The notes beneath the pieces are model-generated. The model was given only the letters and a program-made list of their open reading frames with translations, ran no database searches and was not told where the DNA came from. 64,000 bases of DNA. It comes from Paraspadella gotoi. Taxonomy: Eukaryota; Chaetognatha. Shown here piece after piece: positions 48,263 through 60,684 of the stretch (the stretch's first letter is position 1; every line of letters starts with the position of its first letter). Both the position numbers and the translations under genes were made by a program. Where the stretch lies: the NCBI GenBank assembly GCA_051294375.1, contig CM119265.1, forward strand, positions 14,670,963-14,734,962. The letters are read 5' to 3'.

Positions 48263-49739
48263 AACTTTCCATAACAATTTACTAATCTTATATCCCTCTC
48301 AACCTGGCAGTTAAACGTGAGCCTACTAACCAAGCCTTACCCCGTGGACCCATCGTCGTACAAAGGTAGCCCCTACCCCTGGGGACTAGATCCAGTGTGG
48401 CAAATGGCCACCAACAAGATTATCTTTCGCGATTCGCTGAAGATGAAGTTGTCCGTGATTCTGGGAGTGAGTCACATGATGTTCGGGACGTGTCTCTCCT
48501 TGCTCAATCACCTCCGCGTCAAGGACCACCTCGCCGTGGCCTTTCAGTTCCTGCCCGAAGTTCTCTTTATTTCTTGCACATTCGGGTGAGAATACTGCAC
48601 ATGTGATACAATATAAATCGTTAGTTAACTAACTAACGAAAGTTAATTTCGCTCGCATTATGATGTTTAATGTTTTCCTCTTTGTATACAGCTTGTCTAA
48701 TTAATATTCATAAGTAAGATAATTTGATACTAGCCTCTTCCCACCCTCTTTTCTAGATATCTCTACGGCCTCATCTTCGCCAAATGGCTCCTCTTCGACC
48801 ACGCCTCCCCTCATCCGCCCTCTCTCCTCATCGGCTTCATCAACATGTTTATGTTTCAGTACGGCGCGGATCAACCGGCCGACGCCCGCCCGTGGTATCA
48901 GGGCCAGCAGGCCGTGCAGATGGCGCTGGTGGCGACGGCGTTGGCATGCGTGCCGGTCATGCTGCTGACGAAGCCATTGGTGCTGTGGAAGCGAAACAAG
49001 GGGCGCGATGGTGAGGAGAGGGTGGCGCAGGCAAGAGCAGAAGCGGGCGTGGCTAAAGGCGACGGAGGAAGCGAAAGAAATTTGGCGCAACCGCACGGCG
49101 CGGAAGACGGACGCGACGAACGAATCGGCGAGGATGTGGGATTACCTGGAAGCGAATCTTCCGCGGATCGAAACGACGACTGCACGAGCGAAATCTTGAA
49201 CGACAACGATGACGACGACGACGACGAGTCCCTTGAAGAAAAACCAGTCTTTGATCTCGGAGAGATCATGGTGAAGCAAGCCATTCACACCATAGAATAT
49301 TGTCTCGGCACCATCTCTCACACGGCCTCTTACCTTCGCTTGTGGGCCTTATCGTTGGCGCACGCGCAACTATCGGAGGTAAAAAGAGGATGGGATATAC
49401 GTCACACTAAATTGTAATTTGATTTTCTACAAGAAATCAATTAATATTTCTTATTAAAACTTCTTTCCCCCTTTGCCCGAATCTCCTTTTCCCCAGGTTC
49501 TGTGGACGATGGTGTTGCGCCTCGGCCTTTCGAGGAGCGGTTGGGAGGGAGCCGCGATTTTGACCCTCGTCTTTCCCTTTTGGGCCGCGATGACGGTGGC
49601 GGTGCTGCTCGTCATGGAAGGCCTCTCCGCCTTCCTCCACACTCTCCGACTTCACTGGGTCGAATTTCAATCCAAATTTTACGCGGGCGAAGGGAATCTC
49701 TTTGAGCCGTTCACGCTGACGGACGAATCGGAAAGTTGA
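45635..49739 (+). CDS. ATP6V0A: V-type proton ATPase subunit a (V0 sector), 11 exons
   Basis: Exons: 45635-45794, 45903-46177, 46266-46390, 46478-46638, 46693-46918, 46986-47129, 47416-47683, 47988-48161, 48311-48585, 48757-49378, 49497-49739. All introns are GT-AG and phases agree, giving 890 aa (human a1 is 837). Subunit a forms the proton half-channels of the vacuolar/lysosomal ATPase. Diagnostic blocks in order: [10 protein letters not shown] at the start; [12 protein letters not shown] (191-202); [11 protein letters not shown] and [109 protein letters not shown] (each seen in translation). The essential channel arginines are present at R797 and R861, 64 residues apart as in yeast Vph1 (R735/R799). 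The extra length is an acidic cytosolic loop (about 687-766). The exon 1 donor is uncertain: GTGAGG at 45,779 is an alternative but breaks the frame. Confidence 0.96.
48163..48257. repeat. (GA)n tract filling V-ATPase intron 8
   Basis: An interrupted GA microsatellite begins at the donor itself (GTGAGAGAG) and makes up about two thirds of the 149-base intron 48,162-48,310. Confidence 0.95.
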
Positions 49740-50389
49740 CAAAAGTCCAAAATTAAATTTAAGATATTAACTCGGAGACGATAGCTGGCCGTCTTGAAAC
49801 TTAGGCCATTCCTGTCTTTCACCACGTAACTCTCTCTCTCTTTCTCTCTCGCCATTTTTCGTCAGAAAAGTTTTTCATTATTTTTTTTTTGGTAGTCGAG
49901 AATCTGGAATGTAAGAATTTCTCATTAAGTTGGAATTTTACTATTAGTTGAGCAAAGAGTTTTTTCCCCTCGTCAACCCGTCCGACCACGCATTCTTTGA
50001 GTTTTGACGACCGGGGGTGACAGCGCGCATAAACTACAGCGAGGAGACGGTTTTATCGATTCTTATATATATCCCTCTGTATCCAAATGGGGAGAACCCA
50101 TTAACCTGAAAATTAAATCGAGTCCGAGGGTAATCGAACCCGACGTTCAATTCTCACTTCATTTTTTTTTTTCCTTTTCTTCTCGCTTTATTTTTCGCTT
50201 CGATCGCTTCGTTCGTAATCAGCTCGTCCATCGACGACTTTTTACAAACCTTCAAAACGTAATGGATCGCTTTTCTATCGGGGGGAGAAAAATCTATTAT
50301 CGCTCGGACATCCGATTCTTCCTCCCGTTAAAACGTTCCCTTCCCCCTCATTTAACCCCTCACACCCTCGAACAATATTCATTTCTCTC
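49740..50389. other. V-ATPase 3' region, no further gene
   Basis: An ATTAAA (49,752-49,757) lies just after the stop codon and is a weak polyadenylation-signal candidate. No other exon is visible before the 25-N gap at 50,390-50,414. Confidence 0.4.
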
Positions 50390-50414
50390 NNNNNNNNNNN
50401 NNNNNNNNNNNNNN

Positions 50415-51303
50415 CTCAATCTCTTTCGGTTCCATTGTGGTCGCTTGTTTGGCTCCGCGACAACTTCTCACAAGCCCGCCCTTTAAGTCCAGGGGCGCGA
50501 AAAGTGGGGGATCGAGCATGAACCCCGATCAGAATTCGGCCCCCCCCTTTTTCTTCAAAGGCACTGGAGGGGGGGGGTAAACGACCTTTGAAGAAAGGAG
50601 GGGGTAAAAAAGGGAAACTCCCCTCCGAGCCATTGTAGTAAGGGGCGACTGTTTTCAAAAAAAGTAGGAGCGAAAAGAAGGCAGAGCGAAGCATCTTAAG
50701 CGCACCCTAACCTTTCAACGAATAAGCTCACTGACCCGTACTCGAAGAAGAATCCACGTGATCTAATCCAGAATCACGTGATCTCATCGAGGACTCGGAA
50801 CCCAAAAATAATACGGCGCGAGTTTGTTTACAAAAATAACGGATCCGAGCGGCAAGGACGACGGGCAGAGCAAGCGCTTTAGATTTAGAGGTCAAATTCC
50901 CCTGTCTGGAGAAAGAGAGAGAGTGAGACAGTTTTTCCTGATTCTATTACAAGCGAAACTACATTGTGTCGCTTTCAAATCGGGATTAGGAAGAGTACGA
51001 ATTAAAGAGGAGGAGCCACTGGAGTTTGATGGTCCGTTTAAATCACCGGGATTCGGTTTTATTTTTTCTAAGAGAATTTCAATGAGGATTTCTGTTCCAC
51101 GTTGAAAACAGATTTAAATAGTTTATATCGTCTTTTGATAGTTTAAAGAGAGAGAGAGAGAAGAGAGAGAGAGATGAGAGAGGAGAGAGAGATGAGAGAT
51201 GAGAGAGAGAGAGAAAGAGAGAGAGAAAGAGAGAATGAGAGGCTAAGTTCAACGGTCACAGATACAACCGCCCGCGGGAAAAGAGAGAGAAGAAGAGAGA
51301 GAG

Positions 51304-51357
<54 letters not shown>

Positions 51358-51814
51358 TAAAATCCAAAGGAATTCAACCGCAAAGAATTTTCTTCTTTAA
51401 AAAAAAAAATAATGGAAAACTTGTTAAAAACACCGCATAATGGAATCTTTCTAACCAAAAAAGAAAATAAAAACAAAAAAAAATGGGAGGAATTTTTTAT
51501 AAAAATAAACAAGGATTTCTGGTTAGACAACGGATTAACAATCGTCGGCAGAAATCCCGGCCCTCCCCCTTTATCCCTTCGACTCCCCCCGACCAAAATT
51601 CAACGAAAAAAGGAATTAGCACATAGTTGACTGGACCAATTTCATCTCAACCGGAATAGGAAAGGCGACGACGAACTGACGACGACGACGACGACGATTG
51701 GTGACAACGATGAACGTTTATTCAAAACAGAGACGAAATCGCCGGTCGAAAACTAAAAGAAGAGCATCCATGCAGGCAAAAAATTTCCATGGTCAGCAAT
51801 TTTTTAGAGTGAGG
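50415..51814 (+). repeat. Left arm of 2.85 kb palindrome
   Basis: Reverse complement of 51,946-53,264 with scattered small indels. Anchors: CTCTTTCGGTTCCATTGTGG (50,421) against 53,243-53,262; AATCACGTGATC (50,772) against 52,906-52,930; TCCATGGTCA (51,787) against TGACCATGGA (51,961). It starts immediately after a 25-N gap. It contains GA tracts (51,145-51,360) and no recognised gene. Confidence 0.9.
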
Positions 51815-51897
51815 AGAAAAAGAAAGAGAAGAGAAGAAGGAAGCGCGAGAGAGAGAGAGAGAGGGAGAGAGAGAGAGAGAGAGAGACGAGAGAGGAA

Positions 51898-51938
<41 letters not shown>

Positions 51939-51945
51939 AATTTCT

Positions 51946-52056
51946 CTCACTCTAAAAATTGTGACCATGGAAATTTTTTGCCGCATGGATGCTTCTTCTT
52001 TAGTTTCGACGGCGATTTTCGTCTCTGTTCTTGAATGGACGTCATCGTTGTCACCA

Positions 52057-52091
<35 letters not shown>

Positions 52092-52371
52092 TTTCCTATT
52101 CCGGTTGAGATGAAATTGTCCAGTCAACTATGTGCTAATTCCTTTTTCGTTGAAATTGGTCGGGGGGAGTCGAGATAAAGGGGGGGGCGGGATTTCTGCG
52201 ACGATTGTTAATCCGTTTCTAACCAGAAATCGTAAAAATTCCTCCATTTTTTTTTGTTTTTTATTCTTTTTTCGGTAGAAAGATTCCATTATGCGGTGTT
52301 TTTAACAAGTTTTCCATTATTTTTTTTTTTAAAGAAGAAAATTCTTTGCGGTTGAATTCCTTTGGATTTTA

Positions 52372-52425
<54 letters not shown>

Positions 52426-52498
52426 CTCTCTCTCTTCTTCTCTCTCTTTTCCCGCGGGCGGTTGTATCTGTGACCGTTGAACTTAGCCTCTCATTCTC

Positions 52499-52549
<51 letters not shown>

Positions 52550-53264
52550 AATCTATCAAAAGACGATTAAAACTATTTAAATCTGTTTCAAACGTGGGAA
52601 CAGATCCTCATGAAATTCTCTTAGAAAAAAATAAACCGAATCCCGGTGATTTATAAACGGACCATCAAACTCAGTGGCTCCTCCTCTTTTAATTCGTAAC
52701 TCTTCCTAATCCGATTGAATGCGACACAATGTAGTTCGCTGTAATAGAATCAGGAAAAACTGTCTCACTCTCTCTCTTTCTCCAGACAGGAATTTGACCT
52801 CTAAATCTAAGCGCTTGCTCTGCCCGTCTTCCTTGCCGCTCGGATCCGTTATTTTGTAAACAAACTCGCGCGTATTATTTTTGGGTTCCGAGTCCTCGAT
52901 GAGATCACGTGATTCTGGATTAGATCACGTGATTCTTCTTCGAGTCACGGGTCAGTGAGCTTTTCGTTCGAAAGGTAGGGTGCGCTTAAGATGCTTCGCT
53001 CTGCTTCTTTTCGCTCCTTACTTTTTTGAAAACATTCGCCCCTTACTACAATGGCTCGGAGGGGGTTTCCCTCTTTTTACCCCCTCCTTTCTTCAAAGGT
53101 CGTTACCCCCCCCTCCAGTGCCTTTGAAGAAAAAGGGGGGGGGGCCGATTCTGATCGGGGGTTCATGCTCGATCCCCCACTTTCGCGCCCCGTTGGATTA
53201 AAGGGGCGGCCTTGTGAGAAGTTGTCGGAGCAAACAGCGACCACAATGGAACCGAAGAGATGAG
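51946..53264 (-). repeat. Right arm of 2.85 kb palindrome
   Basis: Partner of 50,415-51,814. The spacer (51,815-51,945) is mostly (GA)n, as in the larger palindrome. The arm continues into unique sequence at 53,265 without a gap. It contains a (GTC)n run (52,049-52,087) and (CT)n (52,373-52,546). No gene was recognised. Confidence 0.9.
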
Positions 53265-55300
53265 AAGATGGAACGAGAAACGCCGACTCCTAATTTGGAG
53301 GAGGACATGAATTTTCTTGCCTCAAATTAAAAGGCGCGGGGGAGGAGGAGGAGGAGGAGGAGAAGGATGAGGAAGATGGAGAGAAAGAAGAAGATGTGAA
53401 TAGGATGACACGCGGTTTGAAAAACTGTACAATTCTTTTTATGTTAAACTGTTTTACACTTATAAAAATGCAGTAAAGNNNNNNNNNNNNNNNNNNNNNN
53501 NNNNNNNNNNNNNNNNNNNNNNNNNNNNNNNNNNNNNNNNNNNNNNNNNNNNNNNNNNNNNNNNNNNNNNNNNNNNNNNNNNNNNNNNNNNNNNNNNNNN
53601 NNNNNNNNNNNNNNNNNNNNNNNNNNNNNNNNNNNNNNNNNNNNNNNNNNNNNNNNNNNNNCGAAAAGAAAAGAAAGGACGGAGAGTAGAGAGGAAAAAA
53701 AAGGCCCTTGGGTGCCGAAAGAAATGAGAGTGAAAGACAAGTTAAAACATCTCGCGAACAAAAGGAGCAGTCGAGGAGATGACGACGTTTTCCGGAACGC
53801 GGAGCCACAATCGAAGGAAAAACAAAAGGGAAGCGGAAAAAAAATGAGAGAATAAAAANNNNNNNNNNNNNNNNNNNNNNNNNNNNNNNNNNNNNNNNNN
53901 NNNNNNNNNNNNNNNNNNNNNNNNNNNNNNNNNNNNNNNNNNNNNNNNNNNNNNNNNNNNNNNNNNNNNNNNNNNNNNNNNNNNNNNNNNNNNNNNNNNN
54001 NNNNNNNNNNNNNNNNNNNNNNNNNNNNNNNNNNNNNNNNNNNNNNNNGGTTTATTTTTTGCAATCAGGCATGACAAAGTTTTCTTTTTCTGTGGTTGGC
54101 TACTCCGTTATTTTTCACGTACGATTACACAACCAAATGTCGGCGGAAAACGAAANNNNNNNNNNNNNNNNNNNNNNNNNNNNNNNNNNNNNNNNNNNNN
54201 NNNNNNNNNNNNNNNNNNNNNNNNNNNNNNNNNNNNNNNNNNNNNNNNNNNNNNNNNNNNNNNNNNNNNNNNNNNNNNNNNNNNNNNNNNNNNNNNNNNN
54301 NNNNNNNNNNNNNNNNNNNNNNNNNNNNNNNNNNNNNNNNNNNNNNNNNNNNNNNNNNNNNNNNNNNNNNNNNNNNNNNNNNNNNNNNNNNNNNNNNTCT
54401 CATCAGTTCATTTTCAATCATCGCCGGTCGAACCTAAGGTTGGAATCAAGGAAATGATGGAGGTGTCGGAAATCGACGTCGTGGCAGGGTAGTTGGGTTG
54501 GGTAGTTGGTTGATTGAGTGGCTAGTTGTTGGAACGATGGAATGACGGCGTGGCAGGGTGGCGTTAATTTTCAGCATCACAGACACCACCTCCCACGTGA
54601 GTTTTCGCTCCACTTCCTCGTCGCGGATTCAATCACCTGTGATTCCCGTCTTTGCTCTCACAGGCATTCGGAGTCACTTTGCATCGTCTGTCCTGTTTTT
54701 GTATTCTACCTAATAAAATCCTCTTTTTCGATTCTGTTTTAATTCACTTCTGATCTCAATAGCAACAAGAAAGAGACGTTAACGTTAACGTTAATAACGT
54801 TAACAACATCGGTAGTCAGTTGAGAAAAATATACTGCGTTAGTAAACATGATGTTCGTTTAGTTCAATACGTTGACACTGTGACTCAAATCAAATTATTT
54901 AAAAAATTTTTTAAACGAGTTCAGGGATTACGGATCAGAAATGGGACGCTCTCGTTATTGTCAGGTTCGTCGTTGATGTATTTCTCTTTTCCCTAAAAAG
55001 TTAAAATTTCACTTTAATCTACTTCGCAGTGCTCAACGAGCAATTGCGCATTCGTGTAAGAAGCGAGCCCAACAGCGGATTCGTTCCCCCTTTTCGCCAC
55101 GCCGCGAAATGTGGTCGGTGCGAAGGATCATGAGCGGGATCAACGTGACAAAGCCAGTTTACAAATTGCAAATAGATCCAGAGATTTGAGAGAAGGCGGG
55201 GGTCGAAGGAAGAGGGGAATAAATTGAATGGGGAGGAATTAATGTAACGAATCCGATCGAGAGAGGCAGGGAACGCGATCCGAAGTGAATGTAAACTTAG
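53265..55300. other. Gapped stretch without recognised genes
   Basis: Three N gaps (53,479-53,661, 53,859-54,048, 54,156-54,397) interrupt purine-rich sequence. A short GTTAAC-type repeat (ACGTTA units) lies at 54,777-54,806. No exon supported. Confidence 0.55.
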
Positions 55301-55308
55301 GGAAAGAC

Positions 55309-55581
55309 TCAACTCGAGAAAGCGTATATCCAATCGTCCGCACGAAGTCTAGATATAAAACGTGTACTATGCCTTAGAACTTGCAAAAGCATTCGCGCAG
55401 AGATAATTTTATTTATAAAATCCATGATAATTCCCGTAATATCCGAGTTGTTAATGACGAACCGACGGGAAACGCTTAGTGATTCCCGGTTAATCTCGAA
55501 GTCTTTCCTCGTGCCCATATAGTATTCGCATAACTCGGGGTGAATATATTTTCGCGGGAAAATATTCAAAAAAATTTGCAT
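55309..55581 (-). CDS. Hypothetical open frame, 90 aa
   Basis: ATG-initiated 90-codon frame with balanced composition, unlike the simple-repeat frames nearby. It has aromatic and Ile-rich segments (DITGIIMDFINKIISARMLL around residues 48-67) and several Cys/Tyr near the start. I recognise no domain. It stops just before a second minus-strand frame (55,019-55,333) in another phase. It may be a small gene, an exon or chance. Confidence 0.2.
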   Translation of the reverse strand: MQIFLNIFPRKYIHPELCEYYMGTRKDFEINRESLSVSRRFVINNSDITGIIMDFINKIISARMLLQVLRHSTRFISRLRADDWIYAFSS

Positions 55582-55599
55582 TTTATTATTAGCGTAATT

Positions 55600-57943
55600 G
55601 ATTGGATTCCGCTGTAGTCGCGGTTTTCGTTTTTTCTCCCATATGATTTACACTCCCCCTCGTCCCGTCGGCCTGCTCACCCCTTACTTCCGCCTTCTCT
55701 CCCATTCAATCTCATCCCTTTTCACATTTCCTTCCTATTTTCTCAACTTTTTTTCTCCCTTCACGCCTTTTCCCTCGCGCCCTCTTCCCCCCCACATTTA
55801 CTCCCTTAATCCCATTTCTTTCCCAGCCCGAACCGCGGCGTCAAACTTCCATCGTCGACGACTAAATTATATATATTTTCTTTCCTTTTTTTTTCTTCCT
55901 TCGCTCTCCTTCTTAGATTTCAGCGCGGCCCCGATCGAGCATTTTCTTTTTTGCCTCGTTCCGGATCTCGGTCTAAAAAAATCCCGCTTTTTAAAAAAAG
56001 ACGAAAAAAAAGAAAGAAAGCGAAAAGGGAAAGAAAAAAGGTTCGGGTGGGAAAAGAAGTTAAGCGAAGGAAAATCGAAATTCTTCCGGAGAAGCCCATA
56101 AGCAAAAACCGTCGGCTTTTATTTTATTGCCTGCAATAACCTCAACCAACAGATCATATATGATGACGAGGGAGGGAGGAGGAAGGGAGAAAGGGAGGGA
56201 GAGGTGGTGGAGGGAAGTGGGTGGTGTGTGGTGAGGATAACATGGAGACGGCGCAGGAAGAAAAAGCGGGAAGGAGGTTTTCTGAGGAAGGAAATAAAGT
56301 AAAAACCTTTTAGATGGGATAAGTAAGAAAAAAAGGCTGAGACGAAAGGATAAAAGAAAATAAAAAAATCAAAATCGAACTTGTGAACGCGAACTCTGAC
56401 CCCGAGTAGATCGTATTTAACAATAAGAACAGTATAAGAACAGTTAATCCATAAACAAGGAGCAACTAGAGTCACTCTCGCGAAAACTAAAACTCATTCG
56501 TTTTGAAAACATAACTAAACAATAACCATGAAATCATTTTCATTTCTTTGAATTCTTTTATTAACATTTTCGTTTCCTTTAAAAAAAAAATTGGTTTTTT
56601 TTCTTCTCGTTGAAATGAAAACAAAAAAACCCCGGATGTTGGTCGCGTCATCCCTTCGCGCGAAATTCAGGACGCGTCTCGCGCATCGTCGGCCGAATAT
56701 AAAAAAAAAAAAGTTTCGTCGTCGTCGTGATCGTCGTCAACCGTCACCGTCGTCATCGTCGACCGTCACCGCCTTCACTCGTTGACGCGCGTTATTGACG
56801 GAGAGAGAGAGAGCCGCGTTCGAAATTCGGAGCCTTTGACATTTGACACGATTTCCTCTTCTGTCTTCTTCCGTTCCTCCCTTTCCTCCCCTTCTCTCCC
56901 TCTCCCCTCCTTCGCGAGACAAATGGATGAGGCGAGGCTTCTCCATTGCATTTTTATTGATTTAAGGATCGCGAGGTTATATTGCTATGATGAGGGATCA
57001 AGAGGGCAGACGGGAGAGAGAGGGGGAGAAAGAGGGAGTGGGTAAAACGATGACGACCCGTTTGACGAAGTAGAGAAAAAGGGAAAAGTTACACTTGAAA
57101 GGGGTTTCTTTGCAAATAACTCCTGAATTCGAGGTAGGGACTATGGGTTTCAGTATGCGTGTTTCATAGTTTTTTCGTCGTTCCCCAATCTATTTCTTAA
57201 CCAATTAAGTATAAGAGTCAAAATTATGCATTCAAACTAGAAACTCTTCACTTTTCTCTTAAGTGGGGCAGCGTGTCTCCCCCTTCTAGGTCACCCCCCC
57301 CCTAACCGCCCTCACCTCCCTCACCGCCCCCCCCCCAGCCTGAACCCGCAAGGAGCGAAAGGGGTCTGTGACGCGAAAGGGGCGGACGATATTACCATAA
57401 GCAGAGCGAACAAATACGAATACAAAACTTGTGGGTAACAAAAATATGGACCGAGAGTCGAGTGTAAAGTTTCGAAGAGGGATAATGGGCGAGGGTTGGA
57501 AAAAGGGGAGATTTAGTATGACTCTATGAAGATTCAAAGTTTTAAAAAAATTACGGGCATTCTTACAGTTTTTGATCAGATGGACCAATTCAATTGAAGA
57601 TCGGCCCAAGATATTCCATTTGACTACTTCATTCGTAATTCGTATGTTGAAAATGAAAATATTTATCGACAAATTTCGTATTTCTTAATAAAAAAGGACC
57701 TAGGGTTTGTGGGTTATAAGATTCCAGTTTCTAAAGGTACAGGTTACTAAAACTTGGGATAAGAAGTTAAAAGTGAAATGAGTGAAAAGTATAGAAAGAA
57801 GGGAGAAAAAGGAATAAGGATTAAAAAAAAATAGAAGGAGCAAAAAGGAAATGGAAAAGGAAAAAAGACGAAAAGGGAAATAAAAGGCAGGGAATAAAAA
57901 CCGGTGTCTCTCTTCTTTCTTCCGACCAACGAAAAGCCTTGCT
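55600..57943. other. Non-coding stretch
   Basis: Pyrimidine-rich (55,640-55,920), purine-rich (56,000-56,350) and GTC-rich (56,718-56,775) patches. C-run sequence lies near 57,290-57,345. No exon recognised. Confidence 0.55.
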
Positions 57944-58188
57944 NNNNNNNNNNNNNNNNNNNNNNNNNNNNNNNNNNNNNNNNNNNNNNNNNNNNNNNNN
58001 NNNNNNNNNNNNNNNNNNNNNNNNNNNNNNNNNNNNNNNNNNNNNNNNNNNNNNNNNNNNNNNNNNNNNNNNNNNNNNNNNNNNNNNNNNNNNNNNNNNN
58101 NNNNNNNNNNNNNNNNNNNNNNNNNNNNNNNNNNNNNNNNNNNNNNNNNNNNNNNNNNNNNNNNNNNNNNNNNNNNNNNNNNNNNNNT

Positions 58189-58320
58189 TTTCGCTCAAGT
58201 TGGCAATAACCCATGCTCATCCCTTTCGCTTCCGGCGGCGGCGGCGTCGGCTGCCGCTGAGCCGCGGCTGCAGCGCCGGCGCCCAGTTGTTTCAACGAGG
58301 AAAGCGCGGTCGCCCGGTCG
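58189..58320 (-). CDS. Coding-like fragment between gaps, Ala/Pro-rich
   Basis: The minus-strand frame reads DRATALSSLKQLGAGAAAAA followed by Gln/Pro-rich and GMSMGYCQLERK residues, open on both sides into N gaps. Mixed composition suggests a possible exon. The family is not recognised, and GCN repeats contribute part of it. Confidence 0.22.
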
Positions 58321-58580
58321 NNNNNNNNNNNNNNNNNNNNNNNNNNNNNNNNNNNNNNNNNNNNNNNNNNNNNNNNNNNNNNNNNNNNNNNNNNNNNNNN
58401 NNNNNNNNNNNNNNNNNNNNNNNNNNNNNNNNNNNNNNNNNNNNNNNNNNNNNNNNNNNNNNNNNNNNNNNNNNNNNNNNNNNNNNNNNNNNNNNNNNNN
58501 NNNNNNNNNNNNNNNNNNNNNNNNNNNNNNNNNNNNNNNNNNNNNNNNNNNNNNNNNNNNNNNNNNNNNNNNNNNNNNNN

Positions 58581-58772
58581 GTTCCTCAGCGGCTGCCGCG
58601 GTTTGGCCGGCGCAACTCGCGGTTGTTCACCCAGGGAGAGGGTGGGTTTTTGAGGAGGTGAGGTGTAGCGGCGGCGGCGGCGGCGGCAGCGGCAGATGTG
58701 CTTGACCTTGTCAGAGTCGTTTTCAAGGGGTGAGCAGTTGAAGCCGACAACGAACCATTCCGGTGCAGCCAC
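58581..58772 (-). CDS. Coding-like fragment, possible exon start
   Basis: The minus-strand frame from 58,772 reads MAAPEWFVVGFNCSPLEN and then DSDKVKHICRC, followed by an Arg run from a GCC array (58,668-58,690) and a Pro/Arg-rich segment into the N gap. The first 30 residues have a balanced, protein-like composition. The frame matches the fragment at 58,189-58,320 only if the gap length is right. No family recognised. Confidence 0.25.
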
Positions 58773-58790
58773 CGGAAATCACTTCTTTCG

Positions 58791-58832
<42 letters not shown>

Positions 58833-59516
58833 TTCGCTTTCTCTCTCCCACAGTGTCTCTCGCTGTCTTTCTCTTTTTCCTTTTCTGTCTACTTTTTTTA
58901 CTGCTTTCAATATTAAATTCAGATTTCAGTTTCATCTTTTAATTCAATATTATCCATTTTAGATTAGTCTACTTTCCCTTACCGTTTTCTTCCCATTTTT
59001 TCAATTTCAATATTCGTATTCAAATATTTCTTTCAGGTCTTTCGTATTTAGTGCAGTGAAGATGTAAAACATTTTAAATTTTACTGAAGAAAAACCATCG
59101 AAAGTTTAAAAAGTTTCTTCAATAAACGTTTCTCGCTGTTATAAAAACCTTTTGACAAGCAAATTGAGCATTTTTTGTATTCCTTTTAAAAGTTTTTTTA
59201 AAAAAATTCAACTCGTTTTTTTTCCCCGTCGTTCTCTCTCTCTCTCCTCTCTCCCCTCTTTCCCTTTTTCCTCCCTCCCCAGTCCCCAGTCCCCATCTCC
59301 CTTCGGGGGAAAAAAACGAAATTAGCCATGAAAGTCGCACCGGGAAATGATGCACAAAAAACCGCGACGCACAACGAAATGACGCACAAAACGCCGAAGA
59401 AACGAAATGACGCACAAAACGACGGCGAAATGAAATGACGCAGAGAGAAACCGACTTAAGACGTAAACGACGCAAACCCGTCCGGAAAAAAAAATTTACG
59501 AATCGTGAAAAACGGT

Positions 59517-59529
59517 GTTGGCGGCGGCA

Positions 59530-59564
<35 letters not shown>

Positions 59565-59566
59565 AG
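59517..59566. repeat. (GGC)n triplet repeat
   Basis: About 16 GGC/GCA-type triplets. It reads as poly-Ala on the minus strand. Confidence 0.92.
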
Positions 59567-59941
59567 CTGTGAAGTCGCCCGAAGTAAATAAGAATTTTAA
59601 GGAAGAGGAAGGAAGAAAACGACGATGAAGAAAAAAGCTAAAAGCGAGATTACTGTGAAGGCGATTGGTTGAGCGATGAATTTTTTCTCGCTTTTTGTTT
59701 TCGTTGCTTCCCTTTCTACAATTGCAATTGCAATTAAGGAATTTGCAAGAAAGAACGAAGGTTCGGATGAAGGAGTCGGGGATCATTGGTGATCATTGCG
59801 GAAGACGAGCGAAATTAACCTCCGAAAATTAAGAGGGCGGAAATGGAATTCTACGCCATTAAAGAAATCCACTGAAATTGCTTCTTGTCTCTATTGCATC
59901 TTTCCCCTAATATCGGCTTCGGCTATTTATTAATTTATTAA

Positions 59942-59990
59942 TCATAGTCATAGTCATAATCATAATCATAGTCATAATCATAGTCATTTA
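59942..59990. repeat. (CATAGT/CATAAT)n hexamer repeat
   Basis: About eight alternating CATAGT and CATAAT units, followed by CTTAGT/CTTAAT variants to about 60,018. Confidence 0.88.
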
Positions 59991-60576
59991 TTAATCTTAG
60001 TCTTAATCTTAATCTTAGAGCAATATAATTTCAACCTTTATCTTAATTAAAACTCTAACCTCCACAATACTTAATATTAATACCTCGAGAAAAAAAAATG
60101 GCCACCTTGCCAAAGTCAATTACGTCATCAGCAAAGTCTGACGCCATAATTCGGAATTGACGACGACGACGACGACGACGACGACGAACCATCGTTACCC
60201 TTTTCCCCGGCTTGGCCATAAATAGTGGTCAACTCGGCCCGGATGTGAGAAAAAATCCTCCTACCCGGATTAAACCGGATTAGTGGTGACCGTGAAGGCG
60301 GCGGCGTCATTGCGGGAAAGCGCGGGCGGACGTGGCAGCGGGTGGAGGAGAGGCTGACGGTGGCGGCGGTGGCAGGAGGAGCGGGCAGAGGACGACGGCG
60401 TTGAGGACGCTCATATGCAGGAACATACTGAGAGTAACGAGATCACTCAGAAAAGTTGGCCGTTCAAGTCCGAGGGTAGAGGGAGTATGTTAGCGTCGGG
60501 ACAGGGTTTAGGTAAAGTCGCCGCAGGGAAAAGGTCCCGGTGATGAGGTGGTCAGGGCGATTACGCGGCAATGTGA

Positions 60577-60684
60577 TTAAATTGGTGGTTTTGAGGACGG
60601 TTGCGGTTTTGGTAGATTGGTGGTTAAATTGGTGATTAAATTGGTGGTTTTGAGGACGGTTGCGGTTTTGGTAGATTGGTGGTT
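60577..60684. repeat. 59-bp minisatellite, about two copies
   Basis: ATTGGTGGTTTTGAGGACGG and the following sequence recur after 59 bases (60,581 and 60,640). The copies are virtually identical. Confidence 0.88.
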
